Shown here: positions 19,701 through 28,487 of the stretch, in pieces | How the letters are laid out: each line of letters starts with the position of its first letter | Numbering within the stretch: the stretch's first letter is position 1 | Source: JANQHS01 sp965267505 | GTDB taxonomy: Bacteria; Bacteroidota; Bacteroidia; Cytophagales; CCMP332 | Length of the DNA: 64,000 nucleotides | Assembly (NCBI GenBank): GCA_965267505.1 | Contig: OZ254081.1 | Coordinates: 2,480,001-2,544,000, forward strand | Direction: 5' to 3' | Translations under genes and position numbers: made by a program | The notes under the pieces: generated by a model | Told to the model about the DNA's origin: nothing | Database searches by the model: none | What the model saw: only the letters and a program-made list of their open reading frames with translations

Positions 19701-21861
19701 ATCTGAGGTGTACCAGGTTTTCCTTGTATAATGGAGTGTTTAATGCCCCTACTGGAGTTTTTTATATCGGGGGCACCTGGGCAACCAATGTGACATTGCT
19801 GGATAATTCCGGAGGTACCTTCAACAATAATGGCGGACAAGTAATATTCGATCCTGATTTCTCAGGCTGTGGAACACGAACTGCATCAGTTTCTTTGACG
19901 GCGGTTCCCAAAATGCAATTTTTTGATCTTGAGATAGATGTAGATAATATTTCCTGTACGGAAGACAGGTTCGACATCCCTGTGGGAGACACCCTTATTG
20001 TAATTAATGATTACACTCATAGAGATGGGTTTGTCAATACTGGCGTAGTAAGAGTGGAAGGTGATCTTTTCCTGGAATCGGGTGCAGATGGAGGAACTGC
20101 AACAATCCATGTTAGTGGGGGTAATGCCCAGGAGTATAATAACCTTTCAACTTCTCGGTTTTCTCACATTTTAGTAGATAAAAGTGGAAATTCTATTTCG
20201 GCAGGAGCGGGAACAACAACTCTTTTATGCTCCCAGTTTTCGATATACAACGGGACATTCAATGCCCCTACTGGTGATTTTAATATCGGAGGTCCCTGGG
20301 CTGTGAACTTTACCATTTTCAGGATGGACGGGGGTGCCTTCAACAATAATGGTGGAACAGTAAATTTCGATCCCGATTTTTCAGGATGCGGTGCTCGTTT
20401 TGCCTTTATTGATTTTAATACTTCAGCACCCCGATTCAATGATCTTTTCGTTGATATCGATAACATAAGTTGCACAGAAGATAGGTTGCAAGGGTTGGGC
20501 AATGACACCTTGATTGTCGATGGATTAATGACCCTAAACGATGGGATTTTAAATTCCATGGTTTTGAGATCCGAAGGGGATGTTACCATCAATGCAAACA
20601 TGGACGGAGGAACAGCTGAACTTCTTTTCGCTGGATCTGGTGCTCAAAATGTCGACGCGACTTTGGGTACAGCAAGATTTAACGGGGATATTTATGTAAA
20701 TAAGCCTCCGGAAATGTAATCTTGAATTCACCCTGGCAAATGGACTTTGGTGGGCAAACCGTATTCTTTGTTGACGGATTGATCCAGACTTCCGCTGGAA
20801 ACGAGTTAATCATGGGAGATGGGACTTTTACGAGCGGAGCTACAAATGATTCTTACGTTCAAGGCCCCATGTGGAAGATTGGGAATGATGCATTCACCTT
20901 CCCTGTTGGAAAGGGTGATACCATTTTAGCTACCATTAGAATAACCGCCCCTTCAACTGTTACCGACACGTTTGAGGCAGAGTACTTTTTTGCAGTGCCC
21001 CATGACGCCGGCTATGATTCGGCATCCAAGGATCCAACAATCCTATTTATTTCTACTTCGGAATATTGGATCTTGAATAGAATTGGAGGAAGCTCAAATG
21101 TATTTGTAACCTTATCATGGTGCGATAGATGTAGGAGCGGTGATGTGAATGTTCCGGCAGATCTAGTTGTGGCTAGATGGGATGGAGCAGTTTGGAGAGA
21201 CGAAGGAAATGGCGGTTTTGCGGAGACTCCTCCAACAGGAGTGGTTTCCACCAGTTCAGCGGTTTCCAGTTTTTCGCCTTTTACTTTGGCTTCCGTCTCA
21301 CTTGGGAACCCACTTCCTGTTGAGCTCTTATTATTCGATGTAAGACTTGCTGATAAAACTGTTGAGATCATCTGGGAAACTCTTTCCGAATTGAACATCA
21401 GTCATTTTGAAGTTCAGCGTTCGTTGGATGGAATTGATTTTGAAACCATCCTTTCATCAGATCCTAAGGGTGGCTATAATACTGGTGCAAGCTATAATGA
21501 GATAGATCTCTCACCAAAAAACGGAAGGACCTACTATAGACTAAAAACGATAGATCTTGATGGCTCAATTGAGTATTCTGTTGCCAGGGTAATTTATCTT
21601 GACGGAATGTCTAATGAAAGTGACGTTGTATTGTTCCCAAATCCAATTAGGTCTGGAAACAAGATTAATATTTCATCCTCTGGTGAGAGTTCTTTTGCGA
21701 GAGCAATCCTATTTGGATCTAAAGGGAGCAAAACCAATCTGATGATATCTACTGGGGACGGATCACTTCTTATTCCTCCAGATCTACCCCCAGGAGTTTA
21801 CATTCTTGAGTTGATTTCGGATCATAGGATCCATAGAGAAAACTTGGTGGTTCACCCATAG
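16742..21861 (+). pseudogene. giant T9SS-exported repeat protein, split by a one-base frameshift
   Basis: Two consecutive reading frames (16742-20719 and 20722-21861) together encode about 1,700 residues. The first starts at TTG with a signal peptide and an N-terminal segment (DRFWIAGAISNWNDANNW) typical of Bacteroidota surface adhesins. About seven repeats of 173 residues follow, each with a conserved GCGTRTASV, DNISCTEDRF and LRCTRFSL or similar Cys motif. The second frame continues with WKIGNDAFTFPVGKGD and ends in a T9SS type A sorting domain (VLFPNPI..., PPGVYILEL). Adding one base in CCTCCGGAAATG at 20705-20716 gives PPGNVILNS and joins the frames smoothly. The break may be a sequencing error, so expression may still be intact. 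The role is probably surface adhesion. Confidence 0.72.
17489..20602 (+). repeat. 519-bp tandem coding repeats (173 aa) in the giant surface protein
   Basis: Using the Asp-Gly-Gly codons as anchor, units begin at 17489, 18011, 18530, 19049, 19568, 20087 and 20603. The spacings are 522, 519, 519, 519, 519 and 516 bp. Protein identity between central units is very high while third codon positions differ, for example gatggaggtacagcaact, gatggaggaacggccact and gatggaggaactgcaaca for the same residues. The outer units are more divergent. Confidence 0.93.
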
Positions 21862-21905
21862 GAATTTCCTATTCGGGTTTAGATCAATACTGAATTCTCT
21901 GAATA

Positions 21906-22334
21906 TTAGTTCAGGGTAGAGTAAGATTGAACCCAACCTGAATCATCAAAGAATAGGTCTTCTTTTATCTCAGAAGGGGATCCATCATCTTCGAGCAAAG
22001 TATAGCTCATTTCAAGTTGAAAAAACCTAGAACCGTTTTCCTCTGAAATGGTATTGAAAACTCCAGGATTGAAGTCAACAATCTTCCTGGAATCTTTTTG
22101 GTTTAATAGGAAATAAACCTGGGCTATATCCCTTGCCAAAGATTCTGAGACCTTTCCAGGCCCCTGTCGGTCCTGCCCGAATCCAGGTGCCACTTTTTCA
22201 AAACCTTTATAAGAGAAGGCCATCAGCCCAAAAACTAATACCCAAAGCCTAAACAGGTAAAAATCCCTTTCAAGAAAATCTTTGATTTTTTTTGGATACC
22301 GATTGCCCACTTCCTGGATTGATTGACTTTTCAT
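21906..22334 (-). CDS. hypothetical protein with one membrane segment
   Basis: A 142-residue protein with a cytoplasmic basic N-terminus, one hydrophobic helix (FYLFRLWVLVFGLMAFSY, residues ~25-42) and a soluble outer part. The C-terminal half has alternating strands ending in DDSGWVQSYSTLN. I do not recognise the family. It faces away from the giant surface protein and has a separate ATG. Its stop lies 45 bases from the end of the surface-protein gene, so the two converge. A bitopic envelope protein of unknown role is the most that can be said. Confidence 0.6.
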   Translation of the reverse strand: MKSQSIQEVGNRYPKKIKDFLERDFYLFRLWVLVFGLMAFSYKGFEKVAPGFGQDRQGPGKVSESLARDIAQVYFLLNQKDSRKIVDFNPGVFNTISEENGSRFFQLEMSYTLLEDDGSPSEIKEDLFFDDSGWVQSYSTLN

Positions 22335-22396
22335 CTAATGACTTATTCAATCATTGATACTGATTATACGTAAAAGGTAAGCCCTTGGTTATCCTG

Positions 22397-24496
22397 CTAT
22401 TTTTGCAAAAGCTCTAATGCTTGTTTTGACTTTGTAACGGGAAGGTCACAAACTCTATTCTTGCAAACATATATAGTGGTTTGGCCATCGATCAGTTTTC
22501 CCTTTAATAATTCAAGATCTTCGGAATTCCCCCCTAGGAAAACCGCATTTGGAATAAAATTTTTCCTTAGATCCCTATTCACGCTTATTGCATTCTCTCC
22601 GGCAATAGCAACCTCATAAAAAGGGTAGACATGATACCCCATCAATCTTGCCCAATTCGAATAATAAGGCCCTCCTTTATTGATATTTTGCAGCTGTCCT
22701 TTTAGCATCCTTGTAGATCTTTCCAGGTAAGAATCATTTGCAACAAGGTGACCTAACTTAAAAAGATTTACGGCCATAACACTATTGGATGATGGGATCA
22801 CATTATCAGCAAGCTCCATTTTCCTGGCGATAAGTTTTTCGCCTTCCTTGGACGTGAAATAAAAATAAGTATTGGATTCATCCGAAAAATCTTTGATGCA
22901 AATCGCCATTAGCCCCTCAGCTTTTTCGAGCCAGGAGATATCAAAATCACTTTGATACAGATCTATGAAAAGTTGGATCATAAAAGCATAGTCATCCAGG
23001 AATCCTGTGATGCTCGCTTTGTTGTTTTTGAAATTTCGATACAAGCCTGTATTTGGCTGGTATAGTTTATCCCAAAGAAAATCAGCTGTAGTTTTTGCTT
23101 TTTCCAGATACTTAGTTTCATCCAATGCCTGATAAGCATCCAAATAGGAAGTGGCCATCATAGCATTCCAGGAACAAAGGATCTTATCGTCGGTACTGGG
23201 TCGAATTCGTTTACTTCTTTCGGCCATCAACTTCTCTTTGATAAGGTTAAGTCTCTTATCGAATTCTCCCTTTTCCTGTCCAAATTCTTTCGAACTGACT
23301 TCAGGTCTTTGGTCCAGGTAAAAAATATTTGTTCCCTTCTCCCAATTTCCCTTTTCTGTAATGCCGTAGATGCTGGATACTAATTTCAGTTCCTCTGGAT
23401 TTAAAACTTTGGATAATTCTTCCCAGGTCCAAACATAGAATTTACCTTCCTCGCCTTCGCTATCGGCATTTAATGATGAGTAGAACCCCCCATTATGGTC
23501 TTGAAGCTCCCTCTCTACAAATTCAATAGTATTCTTTATCACAGAGCTGAAATATTCATCCTTTTGGTTCTGGTAGGAATGAGAGTAAAGGGAAATCAAT
23601 TGGGCATTGTCATACAGCATCTTCTCAAAATGAGGGACTCTCCAAATGTCGTCTGTTGAATACCTGGCAAAGCCACCTGCTAATTGATCATTTAGCCCTC
23701 CAAATCCCATTTTTTCCAGAGTGAAATTTGTGGCCTTGGCGGATTCCTCATTACCGGTCAATTTGTGGAACTCCAGAAGAAATTCCCATGCAACGGGTAA
23801 AGGAAATTTGGGGGCTCCTTTAAAACCTCCTAAGGAAGGATCTATTCTATCCTTGAAGTATTTGAAAAGGTCTTCATAATCTTTCTTTTCAAATTCCTTG
23901 GTTCCGGTTTCTAGGTCCATTAGATCCATTTGCTTGATGCCAAGAGTAATGTTATTTGCCTGTTCCAGAACCTTTTCGTATTGGCCCTTGTAGGCCTGAT
24001 CCAATTGCTTTAAAAGTTGGGCCCATTGAGCTGGAGGGAAGTAGGTTCCAGCATAAAAAGGTCTGCCATCTGGCAAGGCAAAAGCATTCAATGGCCAACC
24101 TCCACTTCCGGTAACCAACTGGCAAGCGTCCATATAAATCTGGTCGACATCAGGCCTTTCTTCACGGTCAACCTTTATACATACGAAGTTCTCATTCATT
24201 ATTTGGGCAATACTGGTATCTGAGAAACTCTCTCTTTCCATAACATGACACCAATGGCAGGCTGCATAGCCTATGCTTATGATGAGAGGCTTATCTTCTT
24301 TTTTCGCTTTCTCCAAGGCTTTTTCTCCCCAAGGGTACCATTGCACAGGATTATGGGCATGTTCCAACAAATAGGGGCTTGATTCATTGATCAATTCATT
24401 GGTGTAAGTATGATCAGGCATAGAATGAGTATTTTTCTGGCCACAAGACCAGGAAGAAAGAAGAACCAGCAAGAAAAAGCTGAGTTTTTTGGGCAT
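22397..24496 (-). CDS. thioredoxin-domain protein, DUF255 (YyaL/spermatogenesis-associated protein 20 family)
   Basis: The 699-residue protein starts at the ATG at 24496 with a lipoprotein-like signal (PKKLSFFLLVLLSSWSC). Its N-terminal DUF255 thioredoxin fold has the hallmark CHWCHVMERESF with the following DREERPDVDQIYM and GGWPLNAF. After that come long alpha/alpha-barrel-like repeats of the six-hairpin glycosidase type (GGFARYSTDDIWRVPHFEKML, WNAMMATSYLDA). The family is conserved from bacteria to animals, and its enzymatic activity is not established. The lipoprotein signal suggests periplasmic or outer-membrane placement. An in-frame GTG/ATG start upstream was rejected because it overlaps the neighbouring gene and lacks a signal peptide. 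Confidence 0.87.
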   Translation of the reverse strand: MPKKLSFFLLVLLSSWSCGQKNTHSMPDHTYTNELINESSPYLLEHAHNPVQWYPWGEKALEKAKKEDKPLIISIGYAACHWCHVMERESFSDTSIAQIMNENFVCIKVDREERPDVDQIYMDACQLVTGSGGWPLNAFALPDGRPFYAGTYFPPAQWAQLLKQLDQAYKGQYEKVLEQANNITLGIKQMDLMDLETGTKEFEKKDYEDLFKYFKDRIDPSLGGFKGAPKFPLPVAWEFLLEFHKLTGNEESAKATNFTLEKMGFGGLNDQLAGGFARYSTDDIWRVPHFEKMLYDNAQLISLYSHSYQNQKDEYFSSVIKNTIEFVERELQDHNGGFYSSLNADSEGEEGKFYVWTWEELSKVLNPEELKLVSSIYGITEKGNWEKGTNIFYLDQRPEVSSKEFGQEKGEFDKRLNLIKEKLMAERSKRIRPSTDDKILCSWNAMMATSYLDAYQALDETKYLEKAKTTADFLWDKLYQPNTGLYRNFKNNKASITGFLDDYAFMIQLFIDLYQSDFDISWLEKAEGLMAICIKDFSDESNTYFYFTSKEGEKLIARKMELADNVIPSSNSVMAVNLFKLGHLVANDSYLERSTRMLKGQLQNINKGGPYYSNWARLMGYHVYPFYEVAIAGENAISVNRDLRKNFIPNAVFLGGNSEDLELLKGKLIDGQTTIYVCKNRVCDLPVTKSKQALELLQK

Positions 24497-24499
24497 GCC

Positions 24500-24507
24500 C
24501 AAAGGTA
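24500..24507 (-). promoter_or_regulatory. putative -7 box three bases before the DUF255 start
   Basis: TACCTTTG on the minus strand fits TAnnTTTG and is separated by only three bases from the ATG at 24496. If used, transcription would start at or within the start codon, giving a leaderless message. No clear TTTG -33 box is visible, so confidence is low. Confidence 0.3.
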
Positions 24508-24524
24508 GAATGAAAATTCTTGTC

Positions 24525-25628
24525 TTACTCCGAGGTGGCAACCGCAATTATTGCCTCAATGATCTGCAGGTCCTTTTGCACACCCAATTTGTTTCGAAGA
24601 ACAAAGTTTCCATTCAATAGGATTTTTTGGGTAGGCTTCCCAAAATCATTTACCTGGAAAGGAGAGGAGCTAATGATCTCCAAGCTTCCAATACCGGTTT
24701 GGGCCTTCCATTCATCACCATTGAGGTTGAGATTCAATTCCAATACTCTTTGCCCGGGCTTCCCATTTGAAACGGTCTGTTCAAACTCTGAATTGAAAGT
24801 AAATGCCAATGCACAACCTACATTAGAATTATATACCAGGTCTGTACAATGGTAATATTGGTTTCCATCCATGTCTTGCACCTCGAGGCATACCCTCTCA
24901 ATATCCACCCCTGGAGTTCCCTGCACCATAAACTGAGAACCTGTCCCTGATAGGCCTCTCTCAAAGGTCCAACCAAAAGACTCAGCTTGAAAGCCGTTGG
25001 TTGCGGCTTGCAAGACGAAGTTATTATTGTCTAACTCAATGATTTCCACTCCAATATTCCCTGGCAACCAGGGATTGATCCTGTATTCCTGGCTTCTTTG
25101 ACAACCCTCTGAACTGGTCATCGTTGCTTTGATCAAATGATATTGGTCTTTATAATCAAAGCTTTTCTCTACAATCATTCCTTCGCTGGTAGTTCCATCT
25201 TCAAATTCCCATAGGACCTGATCGATTTGACCCTGGGCAGTCCAGGGCTCAGCATCAAACAATATTTGAAATAGCTTAGCGGTGTCCAAATTTGAAGGCA
25301 AAATATTCCCGGGTGAGAGGGTAGAGCTTACATCCTTTGGATCTCCGGGTTCAGATACATCTCTGAATTGAAAGCCAAAAGCTGGATGGTCACCGGGATT
25401 CTCAAGATTTGCCAAGGTCCCTTCATACCAACTTTGACCAACCTGGTCAGTGAAAGCTGAAGTACTCATGAAATAGCCATCGACTCCGGCAGCTACTTGA
25501 ATTGCTTCCCCATCGAATAAAGCATTTACTGAAAATTCTGGAGCTCCTGTAACCGGGCTTGGTTCCTGATTCCTCGAGCATGAGAGGGCTAGTATGCAGG
25601 AAATCAATATGGCAATATTCCGGATCAT
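24525..25628 (-). CDS. exported lipoprotein, unknown function (downstream of anti-sigma gene)
   Basis: About 367 residues with a lipoprotein signal (IAILISCILALSCSRN, Cys at ~17). The rest is beta-rich, with PKD-like stretches (LWEFEDGTTSEGMIVEKSF, FGWTFERGLSGTGSQF) suggesting a small number of Ig/PKD-like modules. No catalytic motif is visible. The ATG at 25628 overlaps the stop of the preceding barrel/anti-sigma gene in a TCAT (ATGA) arrangement, so translation is coupled. It is therefore a candidate partner or target of the sigma/anti-sigma system upstream. Confidence 0.78.
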   Translation of the reverse strand: MIRNIAILISCILALSCSRNQEPSPVTGAPEFSVNALFDGEAIQVAAGVDGYFMSTSAFTDQVGQSWYEGTLANLENPGDHPAFGFQFRDVSEPGDPKDVSSTLSPGNILPSNLDTAKLFQILFDAEPWTAQGQIDQVLWEFEDGTTSEGMIVEKSFDYKDQYHLIKATMTSSEGCQRSQEYRINPWLPGNIGVEIIELDNNNFVLQAATNGFQAESFGWTFERGLSGTGSQFMVQGTPGVDIERVCLEVQDMDGNQYYHCTDLVYNSNVGCALAFTFNSEFEQTVSNGKPGQRVLELNLNLNGDEWKAQTGIGSLEIISSSPFQVNDFGKPTQKILLNGNFVLRNKLGVQKDLQIIEAIIAVATSE

Positions 25629-26824
25629 TTTCTCCACAAAAAGTAAGTTAGTCCCACACGGAATTGCAATTCATCATTTGAATTAGGCCCTTCTGTTCTC
25701 ATTGGGCTTAGGGAATAACGTCCTTGCAAATCCAGTCTTAATCTGGGTTTAATCCTGAAACCATAGCCAAACATTACGGAAACTTGTTCCTGCGCAAAAC
25801 CTTCTGTATAGCCCTCCTGATTGCCTTGACTTACAAGCTCTGGAGAACCATTGTTTTCCCGAACATATACGGATTCTTCGGTATGAATCTGTAGCAGCCT
25901 ACTGTATTGAAGTCCGAGAGTAACTGCACTTCTAGGAATAAACTTGAAGCGAACGCCAATTGGGAAGCTTAAATATGAGATCCTTTTTGCTGTTAAATAA
26001 TGGGTCGTTTGCAATAGGCCAAATCCAAACTGATCCTTGGTGATCTCCTTGGTAACGGGAGAAAGATTCAATTGCTCATATTGAAAGCCCATGCTTAGCT
26101 GCCATTTGATACTTTGATCAAAGATGACTTCAGCTCCCAGGTAGGCTGGAATATCCTGAAGATTTTGAACTTCCGTACTAACTGTAGGATTTAACCCCAA
26201 TCCGGCAAAAGCGTTTATTCCCCAGCTGCCCTTATGGTTTTCTGAGGTATTTCTATCTCCCAAATTATTTTGATAAAGGAATAAATTCTTTTCCCGTGCT
26301 CTTAGCCCTTTAATGAATCCTGGAAGTATCTGGTTTTGAGTTGAATTCAATTTGGGTGTTGGTTCCTCAGTTTGAGTTTGGGGAGAGAACTCGTTCTTAC
26401 TACCCAAGGAGGCCAAAATTGGATTTGGGTTGGTCCTTTTGCTAACCCTCTTGCTCTTCAAATCTTTATTTCCGGGATTGGCCCTTCTATTATCGGATTG
26501 AGTTTTCCGGGGAGAATCAGAGGGGGCAACTGCATTGGTTTCTTTAGCTGGGGTAGACTCAACAGGGGTTTCTATAGGCTTACTTATTGAAGCGAATGAA
26601 GCTTCAACCTCTGCATTTGATAAGGGTTCTGAAGAATTATCGTTAATAGATAAATAGCCAAGACCGCCTGCAATAAACAACAGAGGGATCGCCAAAAGCA
26701 AGTACAGTCTCCTTGGAGAAGAATCGATGGTTTTCTCCATCTTTTCCCAGGCACCTACTTTGTAGGGAGCCTCGTAATTCTCGAGGGTTTCTTTAAATAA
26801 ACTATCTAGATCCTTTTCACTCAT
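25625..26824 (-). CDS. dual membrane-spanning anti-sigma factor-like protein (cytoplasmic anti-sigma, TM, outer-membrane barrel)
   Basis: The 399-residue protein begins with ~40 cytoplasmic residues (DSLFKETLENYEAPYKVGAWEKM), similar to the N-termini of anti-sigma factors of Bacteroidota. One membrane helix follows (~40-60, LYLLLAIPLLFIAGGLGYL), then a charged Ser/Thr/Asn/Pro-rich linker (~65-175) and a beta-barrel of about 8 strands with aromatic terminus (~200-399, ending FLWRK). This layout is that of dual membrane-spanning anti-sigma factors such as Dma1 of Bacteroides thetaiotaomicron, which link the envelope to an ECF sigma factor. It follows the sigma gene by one base and is coupled to a lipoprotein downstream. 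No direct binding evidence is available. Confidence 0.75.
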   Translation of the reverse strand: MSEKDLDSLFKETLENYEAPYKVGAWEKMEKTIDSSPRRLYLLLAIPLLFIAGGLGYLSINDNSSEPLSNAEVEASFASISKPIETPVESTPAKETNAVAPSDSPRKTQSDNRRANPGNKDLKSKRVSKRTNPNPILASLGSKNEFSPQTQTEEPTPKLNSTQNQILPGFIKGLRAREKNLFLYQNNLGDRNTSENHKGSWGINAFAGLGLNPTVSTEVQNLQDIPAYLGAEVIFDQSIKWQLSMGFQYEQLNLSPVTKEITKDQFGFGLLQTTHYLTAKRISYLSFPIGVRFKFIPRSAVTLGLQYSRLLQIHTEESVYVRENNGSPELVSQGNQEGYTEGFAQEQVSVMFGYGFRIKPRLRLDLQGRYSLSPMRTEGPNSNDELQFRVGLTYFLWRK

Positions 26825-26825
26825 T

Positions 26826-27389
26826 TCAAACCGCTTCTAATAAGATCTTTTTATCCTCAATCATTTGGATCAATTTCATTCTGGCATTGTTTACATGCCA
26901 TTTTGAAGTTCCAATAGAGATATTCATTAACTCTGCAATGTCCTTATGCTGGTATCCATCAACAGCGTGAAGAGAGAATACTTTTCGGCTTACATCCGGT
27001 AATTCATCAAGAAGTTTGAACAAACCTTCGGCATCAAGTCTTAGCTCCCCTTCATTGAAGCTCACCAATTTGGTCTGATTCTCAATTCCGTCTTCCGGCT
27101 GTTCAACCATGGTTTCTTTGTGCTTCTTATTTTTCCGAAACTCATCAAAGATGGTATTGATGGTGATCCTTCGGATCCACAGTTGGAAGGGAACTTCCTC
27201 TCTATATTTTTTTATATGTGTCAATACCTTCAAAAATGATTGGTTTAATACCGATTCAGCATCTTCTGTGTTTCTGTAATACCTCCGGCAAACTCCCATC
27301 AGGTAACCGTAGCAAGATTTGTAAAGGAGAGCCTGAGCTCTTCTGTCATTCTTAGTACATGCCTTTATTGTCTTTTGATCTACAGTCAT
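26826..27389 (-). CDS. ECF-type RNA polymerase sigma factor
   Basis: The 187-residue protein has the two conserved parts of ECF sigma factors. Region 2 lies at ~20-90, with ALLYKSCYGYLMGVCRRYYR, an acidic stretch (EDAESVLNQSFLKVL) and LWIRRITINTIFDEFRK. Region 4 lies at ~130-180, with LLDELPDVSRKVFSLHAVDG followed by HKDIAELMNISIGTSKWHVNNARMKL cut into helix-turn-helix. The next gene begins one base after its stop and encodes a likely anti-sigma protein. Its target genes are not evident; the operon itself and the following lipoprotein are natural candidates. Confidence 0.9.
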   Translation of the reverse strand: MTVDQKTIKACTKNDRRAQALLYKSCYGYLMGVCRRYYRNTEDAESVLNQSFLKVLTHIKKYREEVPFQLWIRRITINTIFDEFRKNKKHKETMVEQPEDGIENQTKLVSFNEGELRLDAEGLFKLLDELPDVSRKVFSLHAVDGYQHKDIAELMNISIGTSKWHVNNARMKLIQMIEDKKILLEAV

Positions 27390-27415
27390 TTAGACCGGTG
27401 CCATTTGGCGTAATC

Positions 27416-27703
27416 CTATCTTAATTTAAGCACTTTATCATTGTTTTCTTCTGATTTCCATAAAAAGTAAAATCCTCGCATCAGATCCTTGAGAAAAATT
27501 ACCACCAAAAAGTTGTCAATTATCTTATTCTTAACTGCGTAGGGAAGGTTTTCTCTTCCTTCAATCCATATTTTCTTTTCCCTTTTGTATTCAAAAAATC
27601 GACTTGGTTTTTTCCCCTTATCAGGTTTGGATATATATAAAATGAATGCTTTGGCCATTACTAAGAAACCGTCTTGAAGTAAGGATAAACTCATTTTCTC
27701 CAT
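27416..27703 (-). CDS. short basic hypothetical protein (95 aa), uncertain
   Basis: From the ATG at 27703 this frame encodes 95 residues, very rich in Lys and Phe, with a weak hydrophobic stretch (IIDNFLVVIFLKDLM). It lies between a terminator and the sigma factor gene, with a 26-base gap to the latter. I do not recognise it, and the base composition is not clearly coding. It could be a leader protein or non-coding sequence. Confidence 0.3.
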   Translation of the reverse strand: MEKMSLSLLQDGFLVMAKAFILYISKPDKGKKPSRFFEYKREKKIWIEGRENLPYAVKNKIIDNFLVVIFLKDLMRGFYFLWKSEENNDKVLKLR

Positions 27704-27735
27704 ACACGCAAGCGTTATTGAAAAGGTTGGGTAAA

Positions 27736-27762
27736 AAAAAAGGGACTGAAGACAGCCCCTAT
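27736..27762 (-). terminator. rho-independent terminator after the 28337-27789 gene
   Basis: On the minus strand a stem AGGGGCTG / CAGTCCCT (one mismatched pair) with loop TCTT is followed by a T-run of nine bases. It begins just after the stop at 27789 of the minus-strand hypothetical gene. Confidence 0.7.
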
Positions 27763-27788
27763 TTTTGATCAAGTATGCAAGGATCATC

Positions 27789-28337
27789 CTAAGTATAAAG
27801 CCTGACCCTGGGGGCTCCCAATAAGGAGAATCCGGGAACCCCTTTCAGGTCTACGAAAACGTGGTCCTTGAAACCGATGTAATTGTTGCTTGTTTTTCCC
27901 AAGAGATCCAAGGGGAAGGCATCAAGATTCCCCTTTAGATCTCCCCGGTTCTCAATCATCATGAGATCAATCCCCGGTTCGGGAAAAAACAGGTTTAAAA
28001 AACCAAGCAGTAGACTCTCAATTTTTTGAATGACCAATTTGTAGTTCCTCAACATATAAATGGATTCTACAAAACCTGCATAGTCTAAGGTCACCGTTTG
28101 AGATGAATGAAGTAAGGCAGAATATGGTTGAAGGTTCTGCAGGGTAGTTTTATTAGGGCTTACCAGATCTTCCTGGTCCAGGGAAGATCCAATAATTGCC
28201 CCGCCATTTTTCTTTTGGATTGTTATCTCCATTCCACGACCAGAGTTTTTTTCCTGGCTTGCTGGATAGGACCTGGCCCAAAGGCTTTTTACCCAGCTGA
28301 AAAATTTTGTGGCCATATGTGGGACAGAGATTTTCAT
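27789..28337 (-). CDS. hypothetical protein, ~182 aa
   Basis: I start it at the ATG at 28337 (KISVPHMATKFFSWVKSLWARSY), giving about 182 residues. It has no signal peptide. A hydrophobic segment (IESLLLGFLNLFFPEPGIDL) lies near residue 110. The C-terminus GFKDHVFVDLKGVPGFSLLGAPRVRLYT has a beta-rich pattern. No family is recognised. It ends in a terminator and is separated from the next upstream gene by about 150 bases with its own hairpins, so it is probably a single-gene unit. Confidence 0.5.
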   Translation of the reverse strand: MKISVPHMATKFFSWVKSLWARSYPASQEKNSGRGMEITIQKKNGGAIIGSSLDQEDLVSPNKTTLQNLQPYSALLHSSQTVTLDYAGFVESIYMLRNYKLVIQKIESLLLGFLNLFFPEPGIDLMMIENRGDLKGNLDAFPLDLLGKTSNNYIGFKDHVFVDLKGVPGFSLLGAPRVRLYT

Positions 28338-28389
28338 AATGGCTTTGAGGTGAACACGGAGATAGTTTAAGTGGGGTTGGGTATGAAAG

Positions 28390-28416
28390 AAAAAAACCCT
28401 AAAAAAATTTAGGGTT
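28390..28416 (-). terminator. A/T-rich terminator hairpin
   Basis: On the minus strand AACCCTAAA / TTTAGGGTT form a nine-base stem around TTTT and continue into a T-run. It lies ~75 bases downstream of the stop of the minus-strand DUF1579-like gene, just after a second G/C hairpin. Confidence 0.7.
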
Positions 28417-28426
28417 CTCATTGGTG

Positions 28427-28455
28427 CCCGGAGCTGAGGCCAAGCTGTCTCCGGG
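28427..28455 (-). other. G/C-rich hairpin in the 3' untranslated region
   Basis: CCCGGAG at 28427-28433 pairs with CTCCGGG at 28449-28455, and an inner AGCT/AGCT pairing adds to the stem. The element lies between the stop of the DUF1579-like gene and the A/T terminator. It may be part of a double terminator or stabilise the transcript end. Confidence 0.5.
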
Positions 28456-28487
28456 GCTTTACTCAGAAATTTAGATTTTCCCGAGCT

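Noticed and set aside
18607..20601. Series of antisense frames inside the 519-bp repeats
   Set aside because: They repeat with the same period because the sense strand does; the sense protein has a signal peptide, conserved motifs and an export domain.
17489..20602. CRISPR-like repetition
   Set aside because: The unit is 519 bp, fully coding and without short spacers.
20722..21861. Independent gene starting at TTG 20722
   Set aside because: It has no signal peptide although it ends in a T9SS sorting domain, and a one-base change joins it to the repeat protein.
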